Both the position numbers and the translations under genes were made by a program. From contig NZ_SUQN01000006.1 of NCBI RefSeq assembly GCF_013337685.1, positions 62,001-126,000 on the forward strand: a DNA stretch of 64,000 bases, in the 5' to 3' direction. Numbering within the stretch: the stretch's first letter is position 1; each line of letters starts with the position of its first letter. The notes under the pieces were generated by a model. The model was given only the letters and a program-made list of their open reading frames with translations. It was not told where the DNA came from and did no database searches. This document shows, piece after piece, positions 19,711 through 28,708 of the stretch. This DNA is from Citrobacter gillenii. GTDB lineage: Bacteria; Pseudomonadota; Gammaproteobacteria; Enterobacterales; Enterobacteriaceae.

Positions 19711-20375
19711 AGCAGTTTCGCTATCTCCCGACGCACGCCACGCGCCCACCAGCCTGCTTTGACTTCCACTATGCAGAACCCGGAATGGTGGCAATTTTCG
19801 GTGATAACGGCAGCGGAAAAAGTACGCTGGCACAGCTGATGGCAGGCTGGTACCCCGATTTTCTTCCCGGAGAGATTGAAGGGAAAGGAAAGTTGCTGGG
19901 AAATCCTGTCGGACAACTGTCACTCGTCGAGCAGTCGTGTACCATCCAACTGGTGCAGCAATCGCCTTATCTGCAGCTTTCTGGCTGCACATTCAGCGTG
20001 GAGGAAGAAGTGGCATTCGGCCCGGAGAACCTCTGCCTGCAGGAGGCTGAAATTATGCGTCGAATTGACGCGGCACTCACACTGACGGAATGCCAGTCGT
20101 TGCGCCATCGCCATCCAGGAACGCTTTCCGGCGGAGAAACACAGCGGGTGGTCATTGCCAGCGCACTAGCCATGCAACCCAGAATATTGATTCTGGATGA
20201 AGCATTCAGTCGTCTGACGGCGCAGGCCACCAGTATGTTGCTGGATCGGTTGCATCAATGGGCGCAGGAACAACAGGCGTTGATTGTGCTTTTCGAACGC
20301 GACCACACCCCTTTTATCAGCCATTGTCAGCAGGCATGGCAACTGCGTGACGGAGCGCTATCCCCACAATGCTAA
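19698..20375 (+). CDS. ECF transporter ATPase, first (A1)
   Basis: The 225-residue ABC ATPase has Walker A GDNGSGKS (35-42), a Q-loop at Q87/Q88, a canonical signature LSGGE (143-147) and Walker B ILILDE (163-168). Two motifs deviate: the D-loop reads SRLT with Thr for Asp at 174, and at the H-loop the expected THD is ERD (200-202), so the switch His is Arg201. The spacing to the following DG turn equals that of normal ECF ATPases, which supports the alignment. I chose the ATG at 19698 over the longer frame from 19614, which would overlap the T gene by 97 bases. Confidence 0.85.
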   Translation: MVTLEQFRYLPTHATRPPACFDFHYAEPGMVAIFGDNGSGKSTLAQLMAGWYPDFLPGEIEGKGKLLGNPVGQLSLVEQSCTIQLVQQSPYLQLSGCTFSVEEEVAFGPENLCLQEAEIMRRIDAALTLTECQSLRHRHPGTLSGGETQRVVIASALAMQPRILILDEAFSRLTAQATSMLLDRLHQWAQEQQALIVLFERDHTPFISHCQQAWQLRDGALSPQC

Positions 20376-21028
20376 CGCTTAACCAGGTGACGTATCGCTG
20401 GCCGAATGCCTCTTATAACTGCCTGCACAACATCTCGCTTAATCTTAACGCCGGTGAATGGCTGGCGCTGACGGGCGATAATGGCGCGGGAAAATCCACG
20501 CTGCTGCGCATCATGGCGGGCCTTCTGCCCCCCTCATCTGGCACGATAACCTTGAGTGACAGGTCGATTGCGCAACTGAAAAACCGCGAAAGAGCTAAGG
20601 TGCTCGGCGTATTGTTTCAGGAAGCCGAAAACCAAATTTTTCACAGCAAGGTCGTAGAGGAAGTCGCCTTTGGATTGCGACTGCAAAAGCGTCCCGCCGC
20701 GGAGATTGCGCAACGTACTGCAGCAGCCCTGCAGTTATGTCAGTTAGCGGACGTCGCCGACGCTCATCCGCTGGATCTGCACACCGCGCAACGACGTATG
20801 GTCGCCGTCGCCAGCCTTGAAGCCATGGCACCGGCCCTTCTCCTGCTTGATGAACCGAGCCGGGATTTTGACGCACACTGGCTGGCGATATTTGAGAACT
20901 GGCTCGCGGTATGCCGCGCACGAGGTACTAGCGTGGTCGCGATCAGCCATGACGTTGCATTTACGCAGCGTCATTTTTCTCGCATAGTGCGCCTTGAAAC
21001 GGGTCAGCTACGCCAAGAAAAAATCTGA
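20369..21028 (+). CDS. ECF transporter ATPase, second (A2)
   Basis: The 219-residue ABC ATPase has intact Walker A GDNGAGKS (36-43), Q-loop Q84, Walker B with LLLLDE (157-162), D-loop Asp168 and switch His194. Its signature, however, reads LHTAQ at 137-141 where LSGGQ or L-x-K-G-E/Q is expected. A1 shows the reverse pattern. If the two form the usual heterodimer, A2's Walker motifs would pair with A1's good signature in one active site, and the other site would be degenerate. The start overlaps the A1 stop by 7 bases. A shared terminator follows. Confidence 0.85.
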   Translation: MLTLNQVTYRWPNASYNCLHNISLNLNAGEWLALTGDNGAGKSTLLRIMAGLLPPSSGTITLSDRSIAQLKNRERAKVLGVLFQEAENQIFHSKVVEEVAFGLRLQKRPAAEIAQRTAAALQLCQLADVADAHPLDLHTAQRRMVAVASLEAMAPALLLLDEPSRDFDAHWLAIFENWLAVCRARGTSVVAISHDVAFTQRHFSRIVRLETGQLRQEKI

Positions 21029-21033
21029 CGCAC

Positions 21034-21062
21034 AAAAAAAACGGGCCGCCTGAGCGACCCGT
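21034..21062 (-). terminator. Terminator of tktA (also behind the ECF operon)
   Basis: An imperfect GC-rich hairpin between ACGGG and CCCGT lies between the convergent genes. On the minus strand it is followed by eight Ts, a good intrinsic terminator for tktA. It may also end the ECF transcript, though the plus side has no T-run. Confidence 0.75.
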
Positions 21063-21081
21063 TATACCGTTGTAATCGTAA

Positions 21082-23073
21082 TTACAGCAGTTCTTTGGCT
21101 TTCGCAACCACGTTGTCTACGGTGAAGCCAAACTCTTCAAACAGCAGCTCAGCCGGAGCAGACTCACCAAAGGTGGTCATACCGATGATAGCGCCGTTCA
21201 GGCCCACGTATTTGAACCAGTAGTCCGCGATACCCGCTTCAATTGCCACGCGAGCAGAGACAGCTTTCGGCAGCACGGATTCGCGATAAGCGGCATCCTG
21301 CTTGTCGAATGCATCGGTAGACGGCATGGAGACCACGCGCGCTTTAACGCCTTCCGCCGTCAGTTTGTCCCATGCAGCCACCGCCAGTTCAACTTCAGAA
21401 CCGGTAGCAATGAAGATCAGCTCAGGCTGGCCAGCGCAATCTTTCAGCACGTAACCACCGCGTGCGATGTTTGCCAGCTGCTCTTCAGTACGTTCCTGCT
21501 GTGCCAGGTTCTGACGGGAGAGGATCAGCGCGGTCGGACCGTCCTGACGCTCAACGCCGTATTTCCACGCTACCGCAGATTCAACCTGGTCACATGGACG
21601 CCATGTGCTCATGTTCGGGGTCACGCGCAGAGAAGCAACCTGCTCTACCGGCTGGTGAGTCGGGCCATCTTCGCCCAAACCGATGGAATCGTGGGTATAG
21701 ACCATCACTTGACGCTGTTTCATGAGTGCCGCCATACGCACCGCATTACGGGCATATTCAACGAACATCAGGAAGGTAGAGGTGTACGGCAGGAAACCAC
21801 CGTGCAGCGCGATACCGTTAGCGATAGCGGTCATACCAAATTCACGAACACCGTAATGGATGTAGTTACCAGCAGCGTCTTCGTTAATGGCTTTAGAACC
21901 AGACCAGATAGTCAGGTTAGATGGGGCGAGGTCAGCGGAACCACCGAGGAATTCTGGCAGTAAAGGACCAAACGCTTCAATAGCGTTCTGGGATGCTTTA
22001 CGGCTGGCGATTTTGGACGGATTGGCCTGCAGTTTAGCAATGAACTCATTCGCTTTCGCATCGAAGTCAGATGGCATTTCACCTTTCATACGACGGGTGA
22101 ATTCAGCGGCTTCCTGCGGGAAGGCTTTCGCATAAGCAGCGAATTTCTCGTTCCACGCCGCTTCTTTAACCTGACCTGCTTCTTTCGCATCCCACTGTGC
22201 GTAGATTTCAGACGGGATTTCAAACGGCGCGTATTTCCAGCCCAGCTGCTCGCGGGTCAGTGCAATTTCTGCGTCGCCCAGCGGTGCACCGTGAGAGTCG
22301 TGGGTGCCAGCTTTGTTCGGGGAACCGAAACCGATGATGGTTTTGCACATCAGCAGGGACGGTTTGTCGGTCACTGCGCGGGCTTCTTCTACTGCGCGCT
22401 TAATCGCATCAGCATCATGGCCATCAACGCCACGCACCACGTGCCAGCCGTAAGCTTCGAAACGCTTCGCGGTGTCATCAGTGAACCAGCCTTCAACGTG
22501 ACCATCGATAGAAATACCGTTGTCATCGTAGAACGCAATCAGTTTGCCCAGCTTCAGCGTACCAGCCAGAGAACATACCTCGTGAGAGATACCTTCCATC
22601 ATGCAGCCGTCGCCCATGAAGGCGTAGGTGAAGTGGTCAACAATGTCGTGACCTGGACGGTTAAACTGCGCCGCCAGCGTTTTTTCAGCGATAGCCATAC
22701 CCACCGCGTTAGCGATGCCCTGACCCAGCGGACCGGTAGTCGTTTCCACACCCGCGGTATAACCCACTTCCGGGTGACCCGGCGTTTTGGAGTGCAGCTG
22801 ACGGAAGTTCTGCAGCTCAGACATCGGCAGGTCGTAGCCGGAGAGGTGCAGCAAACTATAAATCAGCATTGAGCCGTGACCGTTTGACAGCACGAAGCGG
22901 TCACGGTCAGCCCAGGACGGGTTATTTGGGTTGTGGTTCAGGAAATCACGCCACAGGACTTCGGCAATGTCAGCCATACCCATCGGGGCACCCGGATGAC
23001 CGGATTTGGCTTTCTGTACTGCGTCCATGCTCAGCGCACGAATAGCATTGGCAAGCTCTTTACGTGAGGACAT
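21082..23073 (-). CDS. tktA: Transketolase A
   Basis: This 663-residue thiamine-diphosphate enzyme moves two-carbon units between sugar phosphates in the non-oxidative pentose phosphate pathway. It shares substrates with rpiA and supplies erythrose-4-phosphate for epd. The conserved GHPGAPMGM (about residues 25-33) and the TPP/Mg motif starting GDGCMMEG are present, as is the C-terminal half with the pyrimidine-binding domain. It is E. coli TktA length and is divergent from loiP. Confidence 0.97.
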   Translation of the reverse strand: MSSRKELANAIRALSMDAVQKAKSGHPGAPMGMADIAEVLWRDFLNHNPNNPSWADRDRFVLSNGHGSMLIYSLLHLSGYDLPMSELQNFRQLHSKTPGHPEVGYTAGVETTTGPLGQGIANAVGMAIAEKTLAAQFNRPGHDIVDHFTYAFMGDGCMMEGISHEVCSLAGTLKLGKLIAFYDDNGISIDGHVEGWFTDDTAKRFEAYGWHVVRGVDGHDADAIKRAVEEARAVTDKPSLLMCKTIIGFGSPNKAGTHDSHGAPLGDAEIALTREQLGWKYAPFEIPSEIYAQWDAKEAGQVKEAAWNEKFAAYAKAFPQEAAEFTRRMKGEMPSDFDAKANEFIAKLQANPSKIASRKASQNAIEAFGPLLPEFLGGSADLAPSNLTIWSGSKAINEDAAGNYIHYGVREFGMTAIANGIALHGGFLPYTSTFLMFVEYARNAVRMAALMKQRQVMVYTHDSIGLGEDGPTHQPVEQVASLRVTPNMSTWRPCDQVESAVAWKYGVERQDGPTALILSRQNLAQQERTEEQLANIARGGYVLKDCAGQPELIFIATGSEVELAVAAWDKLTAEGVKARVVSMPSTDAFDKQDAAYRESVLPKAVSARVAIEAGIADYWFKYVGLNGAIIGMTTFGESAPAELLFEEFGFTVDNVVAKAKELL

Positions 23074-23352
23074 TTTGACTCCAGATCGGATAATGAAGGC
23101 TGTGCCCGGAACGACTTGACGACAGAGCGTTTTGGGCTACGCCGGAAAAAAGTGCCAACAATGTAACCCAAGCCGCGTGCCATGTACATGGAGCATCCTT
23201 TTACCGCTTCAGAAATCTCTGGATCCTGCACGCATGTTGCGCAATCTTCTCGCCCGCTTGTTGTTCTTTTCTTTATACTTAGGTTGAGCGTCGCATTACC
23301 TGCAAACGACGCATTTTTTAGAATAATCCTGACTTCGTGCGGAAGAGAAAAA

Positions 23353-24111
23353 ATGAAAATTCGCGCTTTACTGCTTGCTATGAGCATGGCAACGGCATTG
23401 ACCGGCTGCCAGAATATGGACTCCAACGGACTACTTTCATCTGGCGCAGGTGCTTTCCAGGCCTACAGTCTGAGCGATGCTCAGGTCATCGCGCTGAGCA
23501 ACCAAGCCTGCCAGGATATGGACAGCAAAGCGACCATTGCTCCTGCCAGCAGTGAATATACCAAACGACTGAGCAAAATCGCCGCTGCGCTAGGCGATAA
23601 CATCAACGGACAGCCGGTGAATTACAAAGTCTATGTGGCGAAAGACGTCAACGCGTTTGCGATGGCAAATGGCTGCATCCGCGTGTACAGCGGCCTGATG
23701 GATATGATGACCGATAACGAAGTTGAGGCGGTTATTGGTCACGAAATGGGCCACGTTGCGCTGGGTCACGTGAAGAAAGGAATGCAAGTTGCGCTGGGAA
23801 CCAACGCCGTGCGTGCCGCAGCGGCCTCTGCGGGCGGCATCGTCGGCAGCTTGTCGCAGTCTCAGCTTGGCGATCTGGGAGAAAAACTCGTGAACTCGCA
23901 GTTCTCCCAACGTCAGGAATCCGAAGCGGATGATTACTCGTATGATTTGTTGCGCAAACGCGGTATTAATCCGGCAGGCTTAGCCACCAGCTTTGAGAAA
24001 CTGGCAAAACTGGAAGCCGGTCGTCAAAGCTCAATGTTTGACGACCATCCAGCCTCCGCCGAACGTGCGCAACATATTCGCGACCGCATGAGCGCAGACG
24101 GAATTAAGTAA
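23353..24111 (+). CDS. loiP: Outer-membrane metalloprotease LoiP
   Basis: This 252-residue lipoprotein (yggG) has a signal peptide ending in the lipobox LTGC with the lipidated Cys at residue 19, then an M48-family protease domain. The zinc motif HEMGH is at residues 130-134 and the third ligand region ESEADDYSYD lies further on. In E. coli it faces the periplasm, cleaves Phe-Phe bonds and rises at low osmolarity. The open frame extends 57 codons upstream; the ATG at 23353 is chosen because it begins the signal peptide and matches E. coli in length. Confidence 0.95.
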   Translation: MKIRALLLAMSMATALTGCQNMDSNGLLSSGAGAFQAYSLSDAQVIALSNQACQDMDSKATIAPASSEYTKRLSKIAAALGDNINGQPVNYKVYVAKDVNAFAMANGCIRVYSGLMDMMTDNEVEAVIGHEMGHVALGHVKKGMQVALGTNAVRAAAASAGGIVGSLSQSQLGDLGEKLVNSQFSQRQESEADDYSYDLLRKRGINPAGLATSFEKLAKLEAGRQSSMFDDHPASAERAQHIRDRMSADGIK

Positions 24112-24123
24112 TCTTCAAACAGT

Positions 24124-24204
24124 GCCGGATGGCTGCGTAAACGCCTATCCGGCCTACAGATTCAACAACAATGTAGGCCGGATTAGCGTCAGCGACATCC
24201 GGCA
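24124..24204. repeat. BIME (two inverted REP units)
   Basis: GCCGGATGGCTGCG...CTATCCGGCCTAC is followed by an inverted unit beginning GTAGGCCGGATTAGCG and ending CATCCGGC. It fills the convergent gap between loiP and speB. Confidence 0.85.
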
Positions 24205-24221
24205 AAATTGTCCGAAATCCG

Positions 24222-25142
24222 TTATTCGCCTTTCTTCGCCGCCTGGATATACAACATCTCCAGTGCCAGCGTTGCTGCTGCCAGCGCGGTGATCTCAGAC
24301 TGATCGTAGGCCGGAGCCACTTCGACTACATCCATCCCGACAATATTCAGATCCTTCAGGCCACGCACCAGTTTGATCGCACGATCCGACGTCAGACCGC
24401 CGATCACTGGCGTACCCGTACCCGGAGCAAACGCCGGATCCAGGCAGTCGATATCAAAGGTCAGGTAAACCGGCATGTCACCGACAATCTGCTTCACCTG
24501 CGCAATGATGTCATCCACGCTGCGATCGTTCACCTGGCAGGCATCCAGTACGGTAAAGCCGTTGTCTTTGTCAAACTCGGTCCGAATACCGATCTGCACG
24601 GAATGGTTCGGATCGATCAGGCCTTCGTTCGGCGCGGTATAGAACATGGTGCCGTGGTCAAATTCACAGCCGTTAGCATAGGTGTCGGTGTGGGCATCAA
24701 AGTGCACCAGCGCCATTTTACCAAAGTGCTTAGCGTGCGCGCGCAGCAGCGGCAGCGTGACGAAGTGGTCACCGCCGAAGGAGAGCATGCGCTTGCCGGC
24801 AGAAAGCAGCTTTTCAGCATGCGCCTGCAATTTTTCACTCATTTCACGCGCATCGCCAAACGCATACACCAGATCGCCGCAGTCCACGACGTTCAGGCGT
24901 TCACGCATGTCAAAATTCCACGGGAAGCGGTTGTGCTCCCAGGCCAGATTGGTCGACACCTGACGGATCGCTGCCGGACCATGACGTCCACCCGCACGAC
25001 CAGACGTCGCCATATCAAACGGTACGCCGGTAATAACCCAGTCGGCATCGCTGTCGTAGGGCTGGAAATTCATCGGCAGACGTAAAAAACCAAAGGCGTT
25101 AGAAACCAGGGAGTTGTCGTATTGATGACCTAAGGTGCTCAT
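24222..25142 (-). CDS. speB: Agmatinase
   Basis: The 306-residue ureohydrolase hydrolyses agmatine to putrescine and urea, using the agmatine made by SpeA. The two-manganese site is visible in [17 protein letters not shown] and [17 protein letters not shown]. Length equals E. coli SpeB. In E. coli K-12 speB follows speA directly. Here a lipoprotein gene, a terminator and an ERIC element separate them, so speB must rely on its own promoter between 25143 and 25187 or nearby. Confidence 0.97.
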   Translation of the reverse strand: MSTLGHQYDNSLVSNAFGFLRLPMNFQPYDSDADWVITGVPFDMATSGRAGGRHGPAAIRQVSTNLAWEHNRFPWNFDMRERLNVVDCGDLVYAFGDAREMSEKLQAHAEKLLSAGKRMLSFGGDHFVTLPLLRAHAKHFGKMALVHFDAHTDTYANGCEFDHGTMFYTAPNEGLIDPNHSVQIGIRTEFDKDNGFTVLDACQVNDRSVDDIIAQVKQIVGDMPVYLTFDIDCLDPAFAPGTGTPVIGGLTSDRAIKLVRGLKDLNIVGMDVVEVAPAYDQSEITALAAATLALEMLYIQAAKKGE

Positions 25143-25186
25143 GGGTATGACCTCTTTTTTGCCGTCTTGGTATTTGAAAAAGATAT

Positions 25187-25229
25187 AAAAAAACCCTTCC
25201 GCGTCGTTAGGCCCGACGAGAAAGGGTTT
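25187..25229 (-). terminator. Terminator of the lipoprotein gene upstream of speB
   Basis: The minus strand forms a long hairpin from AAACCCTT to AAGGGTTT with a GC-rich interior (CTCGTCGGG / CGACGCGG), followed by seven Ts. It lies between the lipoprotein gene and speB, so transcription of speB from upstream would be blocked. Confidence 0.8.
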
Positions 25230-25233
25230 GATT

Positions 25234-25360
25234 TATACCCGTCATACTTCAAGCTGCTTGCGCGTTAGTTACGCTCGTTCACCCCAGTCACATAGTTATC
25301 TATGCTCCTAGGGACTCACTCCCTTGCCGCCTTCAAGCAACTCGAGTTATTTTGGGTATA
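25234..25360. repeat. ERIC element (complete, 127 bp)
   Basis: The segment begins TATACCCGTCATACTTCAAG and ends CTCGAGTTATTTTGGGTATA, the two conserved ERIC ends. The inner part carries the ERIC core CGTTCACCCCAGTCAC and CTCCTAGGGACTCACTC. The length is exactly 127 bases. ERIC elements are non-coding MITE-like repeats confined to gaps; this one is transcribed into a large hairpin if reached. Confidence 0.95.
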
Positions 25361-25418
25361 CATATAGCGTATTGAGTGTAATTATCGCCTTAAAACTACC
25401 CAGCTTCAAGCAAAGCGT

Positions 25419-26153
25419 TTATTTACGGCACGGCGGCGGTGCATAACCGTTGTTGTTTGCAGGGAAGGCCTGAGCCGAGCACGGCGGCAGCGCCGAGGTT
25501 GATTTACTCTGTAGCGCAAATGCCGCGAAGCCAATAACCCCGGTATTACGCACATCACCCTGCGCGGAGTTAGCCGCATAGGAATCAGAGGCATCGGAGA
25601 ACTGGAACGCCGCCTCGGTATGCTTATCTTTTCTGAACCCTTTAATTGCCAGTGAATCACCAGCATTAACAATATAACCGCTATTATTCAGAGAGCCGGG
25701 TTTACCGCTCAGCACATCCAGGCCATCAACCGTCGCGACAATTTCATAATTCGTATCACGACTGAAATTACGCACGTACAGCTGATAGTTCATCCCCACG
25801 GTCGCTGGGATAATATATTGCCACTGTCCAGTGTAGGAGTCATAACGACGAGTGATTGGAATAGAGTTAAAGTTTGCATCACGAACAGCATATTCAAGAT
25901 TACTGATTCGAATGCTATAAACACGATCGTACCCCGGCTGGTATTTAGCAGAGTAATTTATCAGGATAATTTCGCTGGGCTCATGCTCTGCACGCTCGGC
26001 TGAAACGCCTGTCACCGTTGACTTTACGTCTCCGCCCCACCCGGTACCAACTTCAGAGCTCAGCGATTGGTTGGAATGCATCGGCGTGGTGGAGCAGCCG
26101 CCTAAAAGCAAAAACATGCTGACCAGAATACTCTTGATTTTAAATCCCTTCAT
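25419..26153 (-). CDS. Uncharacterised lipoprotein between speA and speB
   Basis: This 244-residue protein has a lipoprotein signal peptide with lipobox LGGC and Cys20. The following residues are Ser/Thr-rich, so the mature form is probably kept in the outer membrane. Residues about 60-230 look beta-rich and include VDGLDVLSGKPG, an IKGFRKD turn, AAFQFSDASDSYAANSAQG and RNTGVIGFAAF, a pattern I recall from unannotated secreted proteins of several bacteria, not a named family I can vouch for. The C-terminus is Pro/Asn/Ala-rich. A GGGAGTG site precedes the ATG at 26153, which is preferred over the longer frame to 26192. The gene is absent at this spot in E. coli K-12 and looks richer in A+T than its neighbours. 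Function unknown. Confidence 0.75.
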   Translation of the reverse strand: MKGFKIKSILVSMFLLLGGCSTTPMHSNQSLSSEVGTGWGGDVKSTVTGVSAERAEHEPSEIILINYSAKYQPGYDRVYSIRISNLEYAVRDANFNSIPITRRYDSYTGQWQYIIPATVGMNYQLYVRNFSRDTNYEIVATVDGLDVLSGKPGSLNNSGYIVNAGDSLAIKGFRKDKHTEAAFQFSDASDSYAANSAQGDVRNTGVIGFAAFALQSKSTSALPPCSAQAFPANNNGYAPPPCRK

Positions 26154-26255
26154 ACCCACTCCCTTTGCTGTCATGAATAAAATCCCCGGCAATAGTATGG
26201 ATATTTGAAAATAAAAAAAGAGGGTAATTAACGATTACGATACTTTTCAGAATGG

Positions 26256-26287
26256 GATGACCGATTTAGAACAATAAATCGGTCATC
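26256..26287. repeat. Perfect 12-bp inverted repeat after speA
   Basis: GATGACCGATTT and AAATCGGTCATC flank an 8-base loop, 17 bases beyond the speA stop. There is no T-run on either side, so it is not a typical intrinsic terminator. It could stabilise the speA 3' end or be an operator for the lipoprotein gene, whose start lies about 100 bases further on. Confidence 0.6.
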
Positions 26288-26304
26288 AAGCGGAATACTC
26301 TTAA

Positions 26305-28281
26305 TTACTCGTCTTCGAGATAGGTGTAGCCGTACAGTCCAGCCTCGAACTCTTCGAGGAACTGCTGTTGCAGCGCATCGTCCAGATCGGTCTGTTTAAC
26401 CTGATCGCGGAAGTGGGTCAGCAACGTTTTTGGATCCAGCTGCACGTACTGCAACATGTCCGCGACGGTATCCCCTTCATCAGACAGCTCAACTTCAACG
26501 CTACCATCCGGGAAGACAAATACGTCGACCGCTTCGGTATCGCCGAACAGGTTGTGCATGTTGCCAAGGATTTCCTGGTACGCGCCAACCATAAAGAAGC
26601 CCAGCATCGGCGGGTTCTCAGGATCGTACTCCGGCATCGGCATGGTGGTAGCAATACCATCGCCGTCAACATAATGGTCAATAGCACCGTCAGAGTCGCA
26701 GGTAATATCCAGCAGCACCGCACGGCGCTCAGGGACCTGGTTCAGTCCTTCCAGCGGCATGACCGGGAACAGCTGATCGATCCCCCACGCATCCGGCATC
26801 GACTGGAACAGTGAGAAGTTGACGTAAATCTTATCCGCCATACGCTCCTGCAGTTCGTCGATGATCGGACGGTGCGCGCGGTTGCTCGGGTCGAGCTGTT
26901 TCTGCACGTCATGGCACATGTTCAGATACAGCTGCTCTGCCCACGCGCGCTCCTGCAGGCTGAAGGTTCCGGATGAATAGCCAATGTGAACATCGTGCAA
27001 ATCCATCTGACTGTCGTGCAGCCATTCACGCAGCGAACGGCGGGTGCCCGGTTCGTGCATCTCCTGCCAGGTTTCCCACATGCTTTGCAGGGCACGCGGC
27101 GCATCGTCAGCCGGAGGCGTAGCTTCGGTGTGTTCGCTACGCTCAACGCCGATGATGTTAGACACCAGCACGGTATGGTGCGCGGTTACCGCACGGCCGG
27201 ACTCGGTAATTACCGTCGGATGCGGCAGGCCGTGTTCTTCACAGGCATCGCCAATCGCCCAGATAATATTGTTGGCGTATTCGTTCAGACCGTAGTTGAC
27301 CGAACAGTCAGACTGCGAGCGTGTCCCTTCATAGTCCACGCCGAGGCCACCACCCACATCGAAGCACTGGATGTTTACGCCCAGTTTGTGCAGCTCAACG
27401 TAGAAACGCGCAGATTCACGTACGCCGGTGGCGATATCGCGAATGTTCGCCATCTGTGAACCGAGATGGAAGTGCAGCAATTGAATGCTGTCCAGACGAC
27501 CGCGTTCGCGCAGAATTTCCACCAGTTGCAGTACCTGGTTCGCCGCCAGGCCGAACTTGGATTTTTCACCACCGGAGGACTGCCATTTACCAGAACCTTG
27601 CGAGGCCAGACGCGCACGCACGCCCAGACGCGGGACCACATTCAGCCGTTCGGCTTCATCCAGCACGATCGCGATTTCAGACATCTTCTCAATGACCAGA
27701 TAGACCTTGTGGCCCATCTTCTCGCCAATCAGCGCCAGACGAATGTATTCGCGGTCTTTGTAACCATTACAGACAATCACGCTGCGGGTCATGCCCGCAT
27801 GCGCCAGAACCGCCATCAGTTCGGCCTTAGAACCGGCTTCCAGTCCCAGCGGCTCACCGGAGTGAATCAGCGATTCAATCACACGACGGTGCTGATTAAC
27901 CTTGATCGGATAAACGAGGAAATAATCCCCCTTGTAGCCGTAAGATTCGCGGGCGCGTTTGAATGCGGCGTTAATCGAACGCAGACGGTGTTGCAGGATC
28001 TGTGGGAAACAGAACAGCGCAGGCAGACGTTGCCCCTGCGCTTCGCGAGCTTTTACCAGCTCGGCAAGATCAACACGTGCTTCCGGGACGTCAGGGTCCG
28101 GACACACGCTAATGTGACCGAGTTCGTTGACGTCGTAGTAGTTATTACCCCACCAGGCAATATTGTAGGTACGCAGCATCTTGCTGGCTTCCTGGGAACT
28201 CATTGCAACCTCCTGCATGGAGCGTAGTACACCCTGTCCGCCTGCTGACGAAGGCGAACCCATAGAAATGTCGTCAGACAT
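26305..28281 (-). CDS. speA: Biosynthetic arginine decarboxylase
   Basis: The 658-residue PLP enzyme (group IV) converts arginine to agmatine; SpeB then makes putrescine. The PLP lysine is Lys127 in YPIKVNQ, and the glycine-rich phosphate loop [13 protein letters not shown] lies later. Length equals E. coli SpeA, whose precursor is processed in the periplasm. The start at 28281 (MSDDISMG) is chosen over the frame beginning at 28293. yqgB ends 8 bases upstream, so translation may be coupled, and a further small ORF lies in the leader. Confidence 0.97.
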   Translation of the reverse strand: MSDDISMGSPSSAGGQGVLRSMQEVAMSSQEASKMLRTYNIAWWGNNYYDVNELGHISVCPDPDVPEARVDLAELVKAREAQGQRLPALFCFPQILQHRLRSINAAFKRARESYGYKGDYFLVYPIKVNQHRRVIESLIHSGEPLGLEAGSKAELMAVLAHAGMTRSVIVCNGYKDREYIRLALIGEKMGHKVYLVIEKMSEIAIVLDEAERLNVVPRLGVRARLASQGSGKWQSSGGEKSKFGLAANQVLQLVEILRERGRLDSIQLLHFHLGSQMANIRDIATGVRESARFYVELHKLGVNIQCFDVGGGLGVDYEGTRSQSDCSVNYGLNEYANNIIWAIGDACEEHGLPHPTVITESGRAVTAHHTVLVSNIIGVERSEHTEATPPADDAPRALQSMWETWQEMHEPGTRRSLREWLHDSQMDLHDVHIGYSSGTFSLQERAWAEQLYLNMCHDVQKQLDPSNRAHRPIIDELQERMADKIYVNFSLFQSMPDAWGIDQLFPVMPLEGLNQVPERRAVLLDITCDSDGAIDHYVDGDGIATTMPMPEYDPENPPMLGFFMVGAYQEILGNMHNLFGDTEAVDVFVFPDGSVEVELSDEGDTVADMLQYVQLDPKTLLTHFRDQVKQTDLDDALQQQFLEEFEAGLYGYTYLEDE

Positions 28282-28289
28282 AGCGAACC

Positions 28290-28421
28290 TCAAATTTTAT
28301 TAACAAGTGTAAAACAGTTGACTACTATCGCAATCCGAAGAAGCGATAACAACCCATAAACAGGCAGATTTTCCAGCAGATAGTGCTGACGCTCCGACTG
28401 TGCGACCGGTTTCTTTATCAT
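28290..28421 (-). CDS. yqgB: Small protein YqgB
   Basis: A 43-codon frame on the minus strand starts [18 protein letters not shown] and ends [12 protein letters not shown] recognise the E. coli YqgB small protein, which has the same length, similar ends and the same place just ahead of speA. Only 8 bases separate its stop from the speA start codon. YqgB is annotated as an acid-stress related small protein in E. coli, with no known mechanism. Conservation of frame and ends argues that it is translated. Confidence 0.75.
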   Translation of the reverse strand: MIKKPVAQSERQHYLLENLPVYGLLSLLRIAIVVNCFTLVNKI

Positions 28422-28598
28422 TTCATTGTAAACACGTTACCGAACGTAATACTGACAGTTCGGCGAAACCACGAGAAAACTCTTGTTTACCAAGAGCGCC
28501 CTTGTTCAGTCCTTAGTGACCGTTACCGGCTCTTGAGTCCTGAGATACGCCGGGATGGGTATACACTTCATCCTTCATGCAGCCTCGACGCAGCATGA
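28383..28598 (+). CDS. Possible small ORF antisense to the yqgB leader
   Basis: A 71-codon plus-strand frame begins [14 protein letters not shown] and overlaps the start of yqgB in antisense. E. coli K-12 carries a short hypothetical ORF of similar size here (yqgC). No clear ribosome site precedes it and the composition is not convincing. It may be spurious. Confidence 0.2.
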   Translation: MLTLRLCDRFLYHFIVNTLPNVILTVRRNHEKTLVYQERPCSVLSDRYRLLSPEIRRDGYTLHPSCSLDAA

Positions 28599-28708
28599 AT
28601 GATTTTATGTATATAACATCGACAGGTATGCAAAGCAGAGATGCAGATTGCGGGGGACATATGCACACCTGAACGGTGTGGCAGATTCAGCAGAATACAA
28701 CGGTTCAT
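28568..28708 (-). CDS. Small leader ORF upstream of yqgB-speA
   Basis: A 46-codon frame starts ATG at 28708 and reads MNRCILLNLPHRSGVHM at the N-terminus. It is preceded by GGAGGTGAT, an unusually complete match to the anti-Shine-Dalgarno sequence, ending 8 bases before the ATG. The product is rich in Cys and His and resembles no family I know. It lies on the speA-coding strand, 146 bases ahead of yqgB, and could be a regulatory leader peptide. E. coli has a hypothetical gene (yqgD) in this neighbourhood that could correspond, but I cannot confirm that. Confidence 0.4.
   Translation of the reverse strand: MNRCILLNLPHRSGVHMSPAICISALHTCRCYIHKIIHAASRLHEG

Noticed and set aside
27466..28227. 253-codon plus-strand frame inside speA
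   Set aside because: It is an antisense frame of speA with no initiation signals and no recognisable family.
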